The translations under genes were made by a program, and so were the position numbers. A stretch of DNA of 64,000 nt from Niastella soli. Lineage in GTDB: Bacteria; Bacteroidota; Bacteroidia; Chitinophagales; Chitinophagaceae. Numbering within the stretch: position 1 is the stretch's first letter; every line of letters starts with the position of its first letter. Of the stretch, positions 27,157-36,469 are shown piece by piece. The notes below the pieces were generated by a model, which saw nothing but the letters and a program-made list of their open reading frames with translations, made no database searches and was not told where the DNA came from. The stretch spans positions 124,001-188,000 of the forward strand of contig NZ_JAGHKO010000001.1 in assembly GCF_017742245.1 (NCBI RefSeq), written 5' to 3'.

Positions 27157-27189
27157 TATCTTTGCCGAGTAAATTTATAATTAAATTTA
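27157..27189 (+). promoter_or_regulatory. Candidate ROK operator with -7 box
   Basis: TATCTTTG at 27157-27164 matches the Bacteroidota -7 box on the plus strand, though no convincing -33 TTG is placed upstream. Immediately after come two TAAATTTA palindromes at 27170-27177 and 27182-27189, 12 bp between centres, where the transcript would begin. ROK regulators bind AT-rich palindromes. The site lies between the divergent regulator and epimerase genes. Confidence 0.5.
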
Positions 27190-27309
27190 TTAAATAGAAT
27201 ATAGTTACTAAAATATTTTATTTAAAGGAAGGGTATAAGTACATTTTCTACTTAAGAATCATCCATTTACCTTAGACTATTAAAAAAGAATTAAAAACTC
27301 ACCTTCTCC

Positions 27310-28545
27310 ATGACTGGCCAGCAAAGCATATTTGAACTGTTTTCAGATGAGACTACCTCGGGTGTGGCTTATAAGAACAAATCCCTGAAGCGTACGATCA
27401 TCAATCACCTGGATGCCATCGGCAATACAACCATTACCGATCTGGCGCAGGCTTTGAATATCAGTGTGCCCAAGATCACCAGCCTGATCAATGAACTGAT
27501 CACAGATGGCCTGGTAAAGGATTACGGGAAGGTGGATTCAAAAGGTGGCCGAAGGGCCAGTATGTATGGACTGGTGGCGGAATCGGGCTTTTTTATTGGG
27601 GTGGATGTAAAGCATTACTGTGTGAACCTGGGTCTGCTCGATTTCAAAAAGAACCTCGTGACATCGGAAATGCATGTGCCGTACGTATTGGCAAATACCC
27701 GGGAATCGTTTGACCAGCTTATCAAGATCATTCAGCATTTTATCAGCACCCTGCCGGTGCAAAGCCGTAATATCCTGGCCATGTGCGTAAACCTGTCGGG
27801 CCGTATCAACAGTGAAAGCGGGTACAGTTACAGTTTTTTCCATTTTCATGAAGAGCCGTTGAGCGCCACCATTGAGCAGGCTATTGGCATTCGCACGTTC
27901 CTGGAGAACGATTCGCGGGCCATGGCGTATGGCGAATTTCACAATGGCATTGTTAAAGAAGAAAAGAATGTGCTGTTTGTAAACCTGGATTATGGCATTG
28001 GTTTGGGTATTATGATCGATGGAAAGATCTACCGGGGCAAATCTGGCTTTGGCGGTGAGTTCGGACACATTCCCCTGTTCGCGAATGAGATCATTTGCCA
28101 TTGTGGGAAAAAGGGTTGTCTGGAAACGGAAGCCAGCGGCCAGGCCCTCATCAGACAGTTTAAAGAAAAGATAGAACAGGGCTCCTCCTCTTCCCTGTTA
28201 CAGCATAACAAACTCCCCGAAGACATCCGTCTGGCAGACATCATACAAGCCACTAAAAACGAGGATGTACTAAGCATTGAACTGATTGCCGGCATCGGTG
28301 AAAAGATCGGCCGGGGCATCTCGGTGATCATCAATATTTTCAATCCGGAGCTGGTGATCCTGGGTGGCACCCTTGCCGAAACCGGTGATTACATTCGCCT
28401 GCCCATTAGAAGTGCCCTGAATAAATACTCCCTTAGCCTGGTAAACAATGATACCCAGCTACATATGTCAAAACTCCACGAACTGGCCGGGGTTATTGGC
28501 GGTTGTTTAATAGCCAGGGACAAGTTGTTAGCGATAGGCAACTAG
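27310..28545 (+). CDS. ROK-family transcriptional regulator (NagC/XylR type)
   Basis: 411 residues. An N-terminal winged helix (residues about 24-80: LKRTIINHLDAIGNTTITDL, then LNISVPKITSLINELITDG) is fused to a ROK sugar-binding domain. The latter has FIGVDVKHYCVNLGLL, ENDSRAMAYGE, GYGIG-like NLDYGIGLGIMID and the zinc motif with GHIPLF..ICHCGKKGCLE. The HTH marks it as a regulator rather than a plain kinase. It is divergent to the epimerase and the string behind it, so it most likely controls that operon in response to an amino sugar or its phosphate. Confidence 0.92.
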   Translation: MTGQQSIFELFSDETTSGVAYKNKSLKRTIINHLDAIGNTTITDLAQALNISVPKITSLINELITDGLVKDYGKVDSKGGRRASMYGLVAESGFFIGVDVKHYCVNLGLLDFKKNLVTSEMHVPYVLANTRESFDQLIKIIQHFISTLPVQSRNILAMCVNLSGRINSESGYSYSFFHFHEEPLSATIEQAIGIRTFLENDSRAMAYGEFHNGIVKEEKNVLFVNLDYGIGLGIMIDGKIYRGKSGFGGEFGHIPLFANEIICHCGKKGCLETEASGQALIRQFKEKIEQGSSSSLLQHNKLPEDIRLADIIQATKNEDVLSIELIAGIGEKIGRGISVIINIFNPELVILGGTLAETGDYIRLPIRSALNKYSLSLVNNDTQLHMSKLHELAGVIGGCLIARDKLLAIGN

Positions 28546-28669
28546 ATGCTGGTGAAAGCCATTGACCACAGCCCAGCTGGCTATAATTAGCAGGCTCCCC
28601 GAAAGGAAAATTATCCCTGCAACATAGTATTGCACTCCTTTCTTCGCTGTACCGGATTCCTCATTTATT

Positions 28670-28779
28670 CAGGTGAGATTCAGGTGAGATCCCTGCCAGA
28701 TTTACTGATATTCCGTACATATCCCGTACATATCCCGTATATGACCTGTATATATCCCGTTCCTATATAGATACGGGAC
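28670..28779. repeat. 11-bp phased repeat tract
   Basis: Consecutive 11-mers run from 28670: CAGGTGAGATT, CAGGTGAGATC, CCTGCCAGATT, TACTGATATTC, CGTACATATCC (twice), CGTATATGACC, TGTATATATCC and CGTTCCTATAT, followed by an inverted AGATACGGGAC. The spacer 28546-29042 holds nothing else recognisable beyond an AT-rich stretch before the next gene. Confidence 0.75.
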
Positions 28780-29042
28780 ATGTACAGAACAACCATTAAT
28801 CATCCGCAAGTATAACCCAGAACTACCAGGAATCTCACAGGGACCTCAAATCAATACCAAGTGAATCTCTCAGCCATGTTGATACTCCTTGTGATATACC
28901 AAAGACAACCCCAGCAATTTGATTAAGTCCTTTTTAATACTAAAAATCCTCTTTCAGCCGCGGCATTTATAAATATTATAATTATGTTTGTCTTAATTAA
29001 TAATATTTTTTATTTACTTCATCCTCTTTTATCCCAAATATT

Positions 29043-30251
29043 ATGAAACTGCTGCCAAAAAATTGCTTTTCCATATCTACTATGGCCATTGGCGCTGCTC
29101 TGTTTGCCCAAACCGCTGTTCATGCCCAAGGCCCCGCCATCGATTCGGGGATAAACCATAAACTGCTGGCCGCCGCCCAGGGTTCAATAGTAGAGCTTCC
29201 CGGGCTGTTAACGGAAAAGCTTCCCATGAATGCATATCAGAAAATTGTGCAACCCGGTCCGCAGTATTTGATCTCTGACGATCCCGAATATATTCGGGTA
29301 CCTGAAGGTGTTGCTTTTCGCGAGGCTGTGGAACCTGGTACTGTACGGTTGTATGTTTACAATGTAAATGGCGTGAAAGAGCCGGAAAAGATCACTACCA
29401 AAATAATAGCCGTAATAAAGAATACCGGGAAAACCCCTATGCATTTGCGGATGCTGAAGTTCTCTTCGCAAAAGCCTACCACCAGTTATTTTTATGCCGG
29501 TAAGCAGGGACTGGCCGATTTCTTTGCTTCTACTCCCCAAACCACCATACGTACTATTCAACCGGGCGGTGTGCTGGCCATTGATCCGGCGCATGAAAAA
29601 AACATTGTCAAATACGATGAGCTGGTGCATGGCTTTTATGAGTTTGTAATTGATCAACCTGGTGAAGTAAGTGTGCTGCAAACCAACACCACCTCTTCTA
29701 CAGCGGCCTCTTTTGCACGCATTACGAATGTACTGCCTTCAAAAAGCCAGAGTGGCGCCGGCCGGGGAATTTTTGGGGTAAGCAATTACCGGTTGTTAAC
29801 ACAGAACACTATTGATACTAAAGACGGCATTTCACAGATCATTGTTGCCGATGGTAAACAGGATGGCTGGGTGCTGGGTAAAGAAAGCAGCAGTGGCCGT
29901 ATTGCCACGCTGGCCGGGAACTATGGGGTGCTATACAACATGGAAATAAAATGGAAGAGCACTGATGGCCGGGGTTTGGCCCTGGTTACCTGGAACGCCC
30001 GCAGCGATAATAACCAATGGTGCGGTGCAATGGCCAATACGATGGTGGTAAGTAAGGGCAAATTCAAAGAAGGCATCATTCAACTACCTGCCGATAAACT
30101 GGTTACCAGAAAAGCGCCGGAGGCAGTACTGGTACAGGTATTTCCTCCTGCGGCTAACGGCGAAGAGCAGGTGATTAAACTTACCTATTCGCCACCTGGC
30201 GCCTCCTGTTTGCCTACTCCGCTGGTATTTATACCGGTAACGATGGAATAG
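29043..30251 (+). CDS. Secreted protein of unknown function, 402 residues
   Basis: A signal peptide ends AQTAVHAQ. The mature part is beta-rich without visible catalytic motifs. Residues about 95-150 (VRLYVYNVNGVKEPEKITTK, AVIKNTGKTPMHLRMLKFSS) look like an Ig-like or cupredoxin-type sandwich. A well-defined C-terminal half contains GRGIFGVSNYRLL, QIIVADGKQDGWVLGKES, YNMEIKWKSTDGRGLALVTW and PPGASCLPTPLVFIPV. The proteins around it offer no operon context: it stands alone on the plus strand, ending in a bidirectional terminator. I do not recognise the family. Confidence 0.8.
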   Translation: MKLLPKNCFSISTMAIGAALFAQTAVHAQGPAIDSGINHKLLAAAQGSIVELPGLLTEKLPMNAYQKIVQPGPQYLISDDPEYIRVPEGVAFREAVEPGTVRLYVYNVNGVKEPEKITTKIIAVIKNTGKTPMHLRMLKFSSQKPTTSYFYAGKQGLADFFASTPQTTIRTIQPGGVLAIDPAHEKNIVKYDELVHGFYEFVIDQPGEVSVLQTNTTSSTAASFARITNVLPSKSQSGAGRGIFGVSNYRLLTQNTIDTKDGISQIIVADGKQDGWVLGKESSSGRIATLAGNYGVLYNMEIKWKSTDGRGLALVTWNARSDNNQWCGAMANTMVVSKGKFKEGIIQLPADKLVTRKAPEAVLVQVFPPAANGEEQVIKLTYSPPGASCLPTPLVFIPVTME

Positions 30252-30314
30252 AGTTGATCAGTTGACCAGTTGCATGACACAAGCGGACGCTTGCGCCATT
30301 AGGGGAAATAAAAG

Positions 30315-30346
30315 ATAAAGGCATCTCATGATCGAGATGCCTTTAT
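30315..30346. terminator. Bidirectional terminator between convergent genes
   Basis: Perfect 13-bp stem ATAAAGGCATCTC (30315-30327) / GAGATGCCTTTAT (30334-30346) with a 6-nt loop. It separates the unknown secreted protein (plus) from the FAD protein (minus). Confidence 0.85.
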
Positions 30347-30370
30347 TATTATGTTGAAAGAGTTGACCAG

Positions 30371-31981
30371 TTAAGATTTAGTCTCTTCTTCGTGATATTC
30401 CATCTCAGTATTGATAGACCAGATATTCGATTTATCAGCAATGCCGGCAACAATGTTGTCTACTGCCGTCATAGCGGTCAGCATGGAGTGGTCAGAATTG
30501 TTGTATTTGTGCATTCCATTGCGGCCAATAAGATAAAGGTTTTGAAGACCGTCAACAAAGTTTCGGATAACATCAAAACGATCGTAGGTCCCAAAATAAG
30601 CAGGATAGGTTTTCTCCATCCGAAGAACGGTGGAATCCAACAGGTCTTCCTTTCGGGCCAGCCCGATCTGTTCCAGTTCGGTTATGGCAATTTCCTTAAT
30701 GACCTCTTCGGACTGATTCCAAAATTCGTCAGTAGTATTGCAAAAGTATTCCATACCGATCCAGCTTGTTGTGGGGTCTTTTACCAGGAAAGGACTCCAA
30801 TTGTTAAACAGCTGTAACCGGCCCACTTTTACATCTTTCTCCTGTACGTAGATCCAGGTATCGTCCAGGCTAAGTTTTTTGAAGCCGCCAGTCGCTTTAT
30901 CCGGCACAGAGAATTGCTTTAGCAATAAGCCCACTGTAATAAAATCCCGGTATAGCAAGCCAGCCGCTACTTCCTTTACTTCTTCAGGCACGCCACCTAA
31001 CATCCCGCCTATAAGTTCATTTATAGGCATGGTAGAGAAAAAGTAGTCACCTTCCCAGGACTTAGACGCCCCTGTTTCAGTATCAACAGACCGAATAGCG
31101 GAAACGCCGTCCTTACGGTTGTCTATGCTTGTTATCTTTTGATTGAAGACGATCTCACCACCCAGACTTTCGATCTGCCGGGCCACTTCTTCCCAAAGTT
31201 GTCCGGGTCCAAATTTTGGATACAGAAATCGTTCGATCTGGCTGGTCTCTACATTTTTCTGCGCAATATCCTGGTCATCTTTTTTCTTACTCTTTAGTGC
31301 ATGCGCAATTGCTTTAGTAATGGAAACACCCTTGATCCGTTGGGCGCCCCATTCAGCAGATATTTCGCTACAACTAACGCCCCAAACCTTTTCGGTATAA
31401 TCTTTAAAAAAGGTTTTATATAAGGTTTTGCCAAATCTATTGATCATAAAGTCTTCCAGCGTCTTTTCTTCGCGACGCGGAAATAACCTGGCAAATGTGT
31501 AGGAGAAGCCAATTTTTATAGTTCGAAGAAGGCCTAGCTTGCGAAGGGTACTGGCCGACAGATTAAGTGGATAATTAAAGAACTGACGCAGGAAATAAAT
31601 ACGTGACAGGCGACGGCGCAACAACATGATCCTGTCCTTATCAACAGGCGCTGAACCGGTAGTTGCCGCGGTATTTAATTTGCGCGATTGGTTCTGATAG
31701 TTAATGTTTACTTCACCCTCGGAATTGGCTTCCCATGGCATAAAACGATACCACCATTCCATCACCCTGTCCGATTTGGAAAAGAACCGATGGCCACCAA
31801 TATCGATGCGGTTCCCTTTGTAGTTCACGGTCTTGGAGATACCTCCAATGTCCCCGGTTTTTTCCAGGATGATCGGCTTTATATTTGTCCGTGTAAGTAA
31901 TTCATAGGCAGCTGTTAAGCCAGCTGGCCCAGCCCCAATAATGATCGCTTTCTTGTCGTTATTAACAGTGTCTTGTTTCAT
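30371..31981 (-). CDS. NAD(P)/FAD-dependent amine-oxidase/UDP-galactopyranose-mutase-like oxidoreductase
   Basis: 536 residues, soluble. An N-terminal dinucleotide-binding motif ([18 protein letters not shown], then [14 protein letters not shown]) and [19 protein letters not shown] match the group of FAD proteins next to UDP-galactopyranose mutase and protoporphyrinogen oxidase. [18 protein letters not shown] and the C-terminal [20 protein letters not shown] are also characteristic. Relatives commonly occur in exopolysaccharide clusters. It is divergent, about 40-65 nt from the polytopic membrane protein gene, which could be a glycosyltransferase. Substrate unknown. Confidence 0.8.
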   Translation of the reverse strand: MKQDTVNNDKKAIIIGAGPAGLTAAYELLTRTNIKPIILEKTGDIGGISKTVNYKGNRIDIGGHRFFSKSDRVMEWWYRFMPWEANSEGEVNINYQNQSRKLNTAATTGSAPVDKDRIMLLRRRLSRIYFLRQFFNYPLNLSASTLRKLGLLRTIKIGFSYTFARLFPRREEKTLEDFMINRFGKTLYKTFFKDYTEKVWGVSCSEISAEWGAQRIKGVSITKAIAHALKSKKKDDQDIAQKNVETSQIERFLYPKFGPGQLWEEVARQIESLGGEIVFNQKITSIDNRKDGVSAIRSVDTETGASKSWEGDYFFSTMPINELIGGMLGGVPEEVKEVAAGLLYRDFITVGLLLKQFSVPDKATGGFKKLSLDDTWIYVQEKDVKVGRLQLFNNWSPFLVKDPTTSWIGMEYFCNTTDEFWNQSEEVIKEIAITELEQIGLARKEDLLDSTVLRMEKTYPAYFGTYDRFDVIRNFVDGLQNLYLIGRNGMHKYNNSDHSMLTAMTAVDNIVAGIADKSNIWSINTEMEYHEEETKS

Positions 31982-32022
31982 GCAGTACGGTCGCGAAAGT
32001 AGTATAATTTTTCCATGGGTTT

Positions 32023-33411
32023 ATGTTTTCTTCTTTACATTTGAGCATGCTACATATACCCTCCCGAACACCCAAAGTGTTTTTCCTGATTTTAGCTATA
32101 TTTCTCTCAATTTCCTGGTTGGTATTGCTTATTATAAATCCGGTCATCATTGCTCCCGATTCCTATGGTTATATGGAAACGGCAAAACATCTGAGTGATC
32201 CTTCTTCCAGCCGTCCTATTTTATTTCCGCTTTTGATACTAATAACGAACACATTACACCTGAAATTAAGCATCGTTTGTTACTTTATCCAAATGGCGAG
32301 CCTGGTCTGTTTCTTTTGGTTTTGTGGCCCACGTAAAAACCTGTTGTCATTGGCAAATCTTGGCATCCTGATCGTGTTCCTTCTTATGCCCGCTACCTGG
32401 AGTTATTTTGGCATCTGTTTAACGGAATCCATCATTTTTGCGGTAGAGATCTGGATTGTCATTTTCTTATCCTTACTCTTTTTTCCCGCACGTCAAAATT
32501 CACTGGTATCGATGGTGCTGTATTCACTGGCGATCGCCCTGCTTGCCATTACGTTAAAGCCCTGGATCATGATCTACGTCGTTGGCTGTAGTGTGTTGTT
32601 CACCGTAATAACATTGTTTATTAAAGCATTCCGCGCTGTCAGGAAACCGGCCCTCGTTCTGTTTATTGTAACTATTGGCGCTTTTGCGTTTAGCTACCGC
32701 TACAATATAGACCACAGTTCCTCTTCAGCCAATATCGTGTATCTCCTCGCAAACTCTGATAGAGTGGATGATCTTAAAGCAAGATTGCATGAGGCAAAAG
32801 ATACTACAACCGAAGAAGCCCGTTTCATCAGCCTGGTCATTGACGACATTCAGGTGCTTCAGACCAAATACAACGCCGATCCGCTTACAGCGCCAATGGA
32901 AGATCAAAAGGTGCTGAAAGTGAACGACAAAGCCTATGCAGACACAATAAACAAAGCCTTTAAGATAGCTTACTTCCAACGTTCAAAAGACGTGATCAAT
33001 CTGATGAATTTGTCTGTTTCAAGATATATAAATGACACGCAATTAGGGCTTACCTGTCTAGACATTTGTTATGGTCCAGCTTTTAAAATACTGAGAAAGA
33101 ACGGCGTTTATTTTGCCCTTGCCTTTTTCGGATTGACCCTTATTGTTTGGGTGATCGGGAAGCGCAGGAAAGGTACTCCCCTATTCAAAAGGCCAGTTTC
33201 CATCGCGGGTAAACAGTTGCTTATTTTTGTTGTGATACTCCTTTTCACCTCTTTCTTTTTTGCACTATTCCTTAGTATTTCCGGGGGGATAGAATTAAGA
33301 CGTACTGTTTTACCAGCCGTGCTTTTCCAATTGGCAGCCATAAGCTATCTTATCATTAACAGACATAAACTAATGGCGGCTAAAGAGGACAATAAACCGA
33401 ACAACGCCTAA
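32023..33411 (+). CDS. Polytopic membrane protein, possible GT-C/PMT-like glycosyltransferase
   Basis: 462 residues with about nine hydrophobic helices. The first periplasmic loop contains IAPDSYGYMETAKHLSD, where the acidic DSYGY after helix 1 resembles the catalytic loop of GT39/GT-C proteins, and PILFPLLILI follows. A soluble segment of about 90 residues (AKDTTTEEARF to YFQRSKDV) separates the two helix groups. An alternative ATG lies at 32047. Function is inferred from topology only. The neighbour on the other strand is an FAD protein of the kind seen in cell-surface polysaccharide loci. Confidence 0.65.
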   Translation: MFSSLHLSMLHIPSRTPKVFFLILAIFLSISWLVLLIINPVIIAPDSYGYMETAKHLSDPSSSRPILFPLLILITNTLHLKLSIVCYFIQMASLVCFFWFCGPRKNLLSLANLGILIVFLLMPATWSYFGICLTESIIFAVEIWIVIFLSLLFFPARQNSLVSMVLYSLAIALLAITLKPWIMIYVVGCSVLFTVITLFIKAFRAVRKPALVLFIVTIGAFAFSYRYNIDHSSSSANIVYLLANSDRVDDLKARLHEAKDTTTEEARFISLVIDDIQVLQTKYNADPLTAPMEDQKVLKVNDKAYADTINKAFKIAYFQRSKDVINLMNLSVSRYINDTQLGLTCLDICYGPAFKILRKNGVYFALAFFGLTLIVWVIGKRRKGTPLFKRPVSIAGKQLLIFVVILLFTSFFFALFLSISGGIELRRTVLPAVLFQLAAISYLIINRHKLMAAKEDNKPNNA

Positions 33412-33440
33412 TAAGGATCTCACCGAAATAATATATTGAA

Positions 33441-33471
33441 CCCCAAAGCCCACAGAAATATGGCTTTGGGG
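33441..33471. terminator. Terminator CCCCAAAGCC/GGCTTTGGGG
   Basis: Arms 33441-33450 and 33462-33471 form a perfect 10-bp stem followed by TTTT on the plus strand. It ends the membrane protein gene and lies between convergent genes. Confidence 0.85.
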
Positions 33472-33486
33472 TTTTCTCTTTTAGCG

Positions 33487-34515
33487 CTAATCGTTATCTA
33501 CTTTTTCTGCAAAGGGATTAAATTCAAACATGTTATCTAAAAAGAGGGTACCCGTTTTGCCAGTTAATACAAATGCGCGGTCTTTTACGGTGAAGGCAAC
33601 AGCCCCTTCGCGGATCTTTGCTTCAAAGCCGGTATACTCTTTCCAGGTATCTGCCTCGCCATCATACCCCCAGGTACTGGCCACATAGGGACCGCCATTT
33701 TCACCTGTAGCAATAAAAGCATATTTCCCCAGCGTAAACGCTACACCGTTTTGTCTGATAACAGAAGTATAATGATCATCGTACGGATCATTGCTGTAAT
33801 TAAATAAAGGACGTTTGGTACTCCATGCGTTTTGTTCCGGATCATACTGATATAATTCTTTTTGAATTTCAGAGTTATTGCTACCAGTAACTATATAGCC
33901 TTTGTTGTTCAGTACAAATGCCACCGCAGAGCGGGTCTTGTGCGGGAAGCTGGCTTTTTCTTTCCACTGATAACCAGCAGGAGCCGTGGGATCAAATTCC
34001 CAGCAATCATTAAATGCCTTGTTGCCATCGAATCCGCCACAAACATATCCTTTGCCACCCACGGCAAATGCCGCAGCATCGGACCGTGCATCACCAGGCA
34101 GTGAATCCTTTTGTGTCCAGGTTTGCGCTACAGGATCATATTCCCAAAAATCTTTCAGGAAAACATCACTTTGATAGCCGGTGCCGATATAGCCTTTTCC
34201 ATTGATAGCAAAGGCTATTGCGCTATAGCGGGCAGCGGCCGGAAGTGGCGTTTTTTTCGTCCAGTTTCCATTGCTAACATCATAGGCATACATGTCGTTA
34301 TATGGGCCACGGTCTGACGTACCCGTTAAGATATAAGCCACATCATTAATAACAAATGCAACGGCTTCGCATCTTGAATCGCCTTTAAAATCGGCAGCGG
34401 TGCTCCAGTTGCCACTAATATCTTCGGAATCTGAACCGGGTTTATGGCAAGCACCTATCATGCAGGACATACCTATGATCACCAAGAGAACCTGTTGCGT
34501 GTAGCGGTTTTGCAT
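33487..34515 (-). CDS. Kelch-repeat beta-propeller lipoprotein
   Basis: 342 residues. The signal ends SCMIGAC with lipidated Cys, then HKPGSDSED. Five to six kelch repeats follow, each with GYI/GYV-(TG or GG) and a W about 20 residues on: VAYILTGTSDRGPYNDMYAY, GKGYIGTGYQSDVFLKDFWE, GKGYVCGGFDGNKAFNDCWE, NKGYIVTGSNNSEI, KYAFIATGENGG and DRAFVLTGKTG. Galactose-oxidase-like propellers of this type in Bacteroidota are surface lipoproteins of mostly unknown binding role. No copper ligands of galactose oxidase are evident. Confidence 0.88.
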   Translation of the reverse strand: MQNRYTQQVLLVIIGMSCMIGACHKPGSDSEDISGNWSTAADFKGDSRCEAVAFVINDVAYILTGTSDRGPYNDMYAYDVSNGNWTKKTPLPAAARYSAIAFAINGKGYIGTGYQSDVFLKDFWEYDPVAQTWTQKDSLPGDARSDAAAFAVGGKGYVCGGFDGNKAFNDCWEFDPTAPAGYQWKEKASFPHKTRSAVAFVLNNKGYIVTGSNNSEIQKELYQYDPEQNAWSTKRPLFNYSNDPYDDHYTSVIRQNGVAFTLGKYAFIATGENGGPYVASTWGYDGEADTWKEYTGFEAKIREGAVAFTVKDRAFVLTGKTGTLFLDNMFEFNPFAEKVDND

Positions 34516-34629
34516 ACTAATTAAGTTTACTTAAAACTATTCCGTTGTATTACTAATGGCTTCTTAAAATCGATGAGTTGGGTTCGTATATGGATCGATG
34601 TGGCGGTTAAATCTTCGAGTGGGGGTTTG

Positions 34630-34900
34630 TCATGGAAAGTTGGGGAGGTTGAGCAGTTGACGAGGGGGAATACAGGAGGCAGGAAGTACGAGATAAGAGG
34701 TAAGATATTGGAAGTTGACGAGTTAACAGATTGAGCCAACATTATTGCCATTGCCTATATAAACCCACCCCTACCTCCCGCAAAGCGGGACAGGCTCTCC
34801 CAGGAGGGGACTCCTTAAAACACGCATTAACTAAATACCATTGCCCATTGCCTATTCCCCATTGCCTAGTCCTCGCCCCCGAAGCCTTTGCGAAAGAGGG
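34630..34900. repeat. Mosaic of dispersed short repeats in the spacer before the RMD1 gene
   Basis: The spacer 34516-35004 contains octad words (GTTGACGA, GTTAACAG), AGGAAGT-type words, a CCCGCAAAGCGGG hairpin within a 79-nt unit at 34760-34838 that recurs shortened at 37103-37162, then CCATTGCCCATTGCC heptads at 34836-34868. No gene was seen. Confidence 0.7.
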
Positions 34901-35004
34901 CTCAAAATCAATCATTAATAACAATATAATAAGCAACTGGGAACTAAAAGTTAACTTTAGATATAGACAGGAATTTTCAGAAAGATCAATCAAACAGTAG
35001 AGGT

Positions 35005-35790
35005 ATGTCAAAAGTATTATCCTTACAAATAGCCGATGGCATTGATATTAAAGAATTTAAAACGGTGTTCAAAGCCGACTTGTTACATGGGGATTCCGAC
35101 GAATTGTTTTACCAGGTGAAATCGCATGCACAGAAGTTTGCGTATATCTTCAAATATGGTATTGTGAGTTTTTTGGGTTACAACGAGGTGGAGATCATGG
35201 CGTTCATCCAGGCAATTACCCCTTATTGTAAAAACCCGTTCGAACAGCACATTAGTGATGAATTTGACATTGAAGTAAATGCCGGTCGTAATAAGTTCGG
35301 TTATAATAAAATTGAAATTGAGGGGGATAATACCGATAGTCTTCGATTGATCATGTTAAACGTGTCACAGTCGGTGGCACTGGACCATTTTAGCCAGCAA
35401 ACCAACCTGCTGCTGGAGGAAACAACCAATCATACCCAGCAATTGGAAAAGAAAGGACGTTTGGATCTGTCGGGCAGCAGTCTGAAAAAATATATTGGCC
35501 GTACGCTGAACCTGAAGAACCGCATTGAGGCTAACCTATACATCTTTGATTCACCGGAAGAGACCTGGGATGATGAAGGTCTGAACCGGCTCGACATTGG
35601 TCTGAAAAGAACATTCGACCTGCAGGCCCGGTTCAGAACTATTCGCGAGGGTTTGGAAATCGTAAAGGAAAACCTCGATTTATTTAAAGATTTACTTCAA
35701 TACAGGAACAGCATTGTGCTGGAATGGATCATTATCATCCTCATCCTGGTTGAAGTGATCAATCTATTTATTGAGAAGTTGATGAAGTAA
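35005..35790 (+). CDS. RMD1/SIF2 family protein (DUF155)
   Basis: 261 residues. The pattern is that of DUF155: KFAYIFKYGIVSFLGYNEVE early, then NVSQSVALDHFSQQTNLLLE, a helical middle with LDLSGSSLKKYIGRTLNLKN, DSPEETWDDEGLNRL and a final QYRNSIVLEWIIIILILVEV membrane anchor. In yeast the relatives Rmd1 and Rmd8 have little-known roles; mitochondrial RMND1 supports translation. Bacterial members have no assigned function. Stands alone, preceded by repeat-rich DNA. Confidence 0.9.
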   Translation: MSKVLSLQIADGIDIKEFKTVFKADLLHGDSDELFYQVKSHAQKFAYIFKYGIVSFLGYNEVEIMAFIQAITPYCKNPFEQHISDEFDIEVNAGRNKFGYNKIEIEGDNTDSLRLIMLNVSQSVALDHFSQQTNLLLEETTNHTQQLEKKGRLDLSGSSLKKYIGRTLNLKNRIEANLYIFDSPEETWDDEGLNRLDIGLKRTFDLQARFRTIREGLEIVKENLDLFKDLLQYRNSIVLEWIIIILILVEVINLFIEKLMK

Positions 35791-35881
35791 AGTTGCCGGT
35801 TTGCCAGGAGAAAAACTGCCTTCCAGGCGCTTTCGAGCCCAACCGGAAACCGGTAACTGGCGACCAACCTACCTCCTCTTT

Positions 35882-36469
35882 CTAAGCCATCACTTTTTTT
35901 CCATTCACTTTGGCAGCTTTACCATTTACTTTGGCACCGTTAACTTTGGCGCCATTGGTCTTTTTACCATTGACCTTCTTGCCATTAACTTTCTTGCCAT
36001 TTGTTTTGGCTTTATTCACTTTGGCGCCATTTGCCAGGGCCTTCTTTTTCTCTTTCTCGTCGATCCGGATGTTATGGCGGATCACCTGCCAGTATTCGGG
36101 ACCATATCCAACCAGGATTTCACCGCCGGCAGGAATATCTTTTGATGCTTCGATAAACACGCGTACACCTTCTTCGGCATACTCAGCATTATTATTAATA
36201 TCTTTTACCCGCTCTAATCCCCGGGCATCATTGGCATACCGGGCAAGGGCTTTTTTATCGTTCAAAGCATCGATTACGAAATTGCGTTTTACATAGTAGA
36301 TATAAGGGCTTTCGTCTTCATCGGCCTGAACTTCTTTCCAGGTCCTTGTTCTGCCTTTGTATTCTATAATACGGGTTCCCTTTGGAATGAATTTTTTGGT
36401 AAATAATCCTTTTCCAGCGTTAGGTAAGGTTGATGTTTTAACGTACAACTGTTTCTCCAGAAATGCCAT
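35882..36469 (-). CDS. SET-domain lysine methyltransferase with Lys-rich C-terminal repeat tail
   Basis: 195 residues. Residues 1-140 form a SET domain: YVKTSTLPNAGKGLFTKKFI (GxG SAM loop), GTRIIEYKG, FVIDAL, a LARYANDARG-NNNAEY segment in the place of the usual NHSCxPN pseudoknot, and GGEILVGYGPEYW with the Tyr expected near the active site. Residues about 144-195 are a low-complexity tail of five-residue KVNGK/KTNGA-like units (about 15-bp DNA repeats), strongly basic and reminiscent of histone H1-like tails. The family methylates protein lysines with SAM. The tail might bind DNA or be an automethylation substrate; both are inference. Confidence 0.88.
   Translation of the reverse strand: MAFLEKQLYVKTSTLPNAGKGLFTKKFIPKGTRIIEYKGRTRTWKEVQADEDESPYIYYVKRNFVIDALNDKKALARYANDARGLERVKDINNNAEYAEEGVRVFIEASKDIPAGGEILVGYGPEYWQVIRHNIRIDEKEKKKALANGAKVNKAKTNGKKVNGKKVNGKKTNGAKVNGAKVNGKAAKVNGKKVMA

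Noticed and set aside
32036-32043. TACATTTG as a promoter for the membrane protein gene at 32023
   Set aside because: It lies after the first ATG and only 3 nt before the alternative ATG, and no TTTG lies 17-23 nt upstream.
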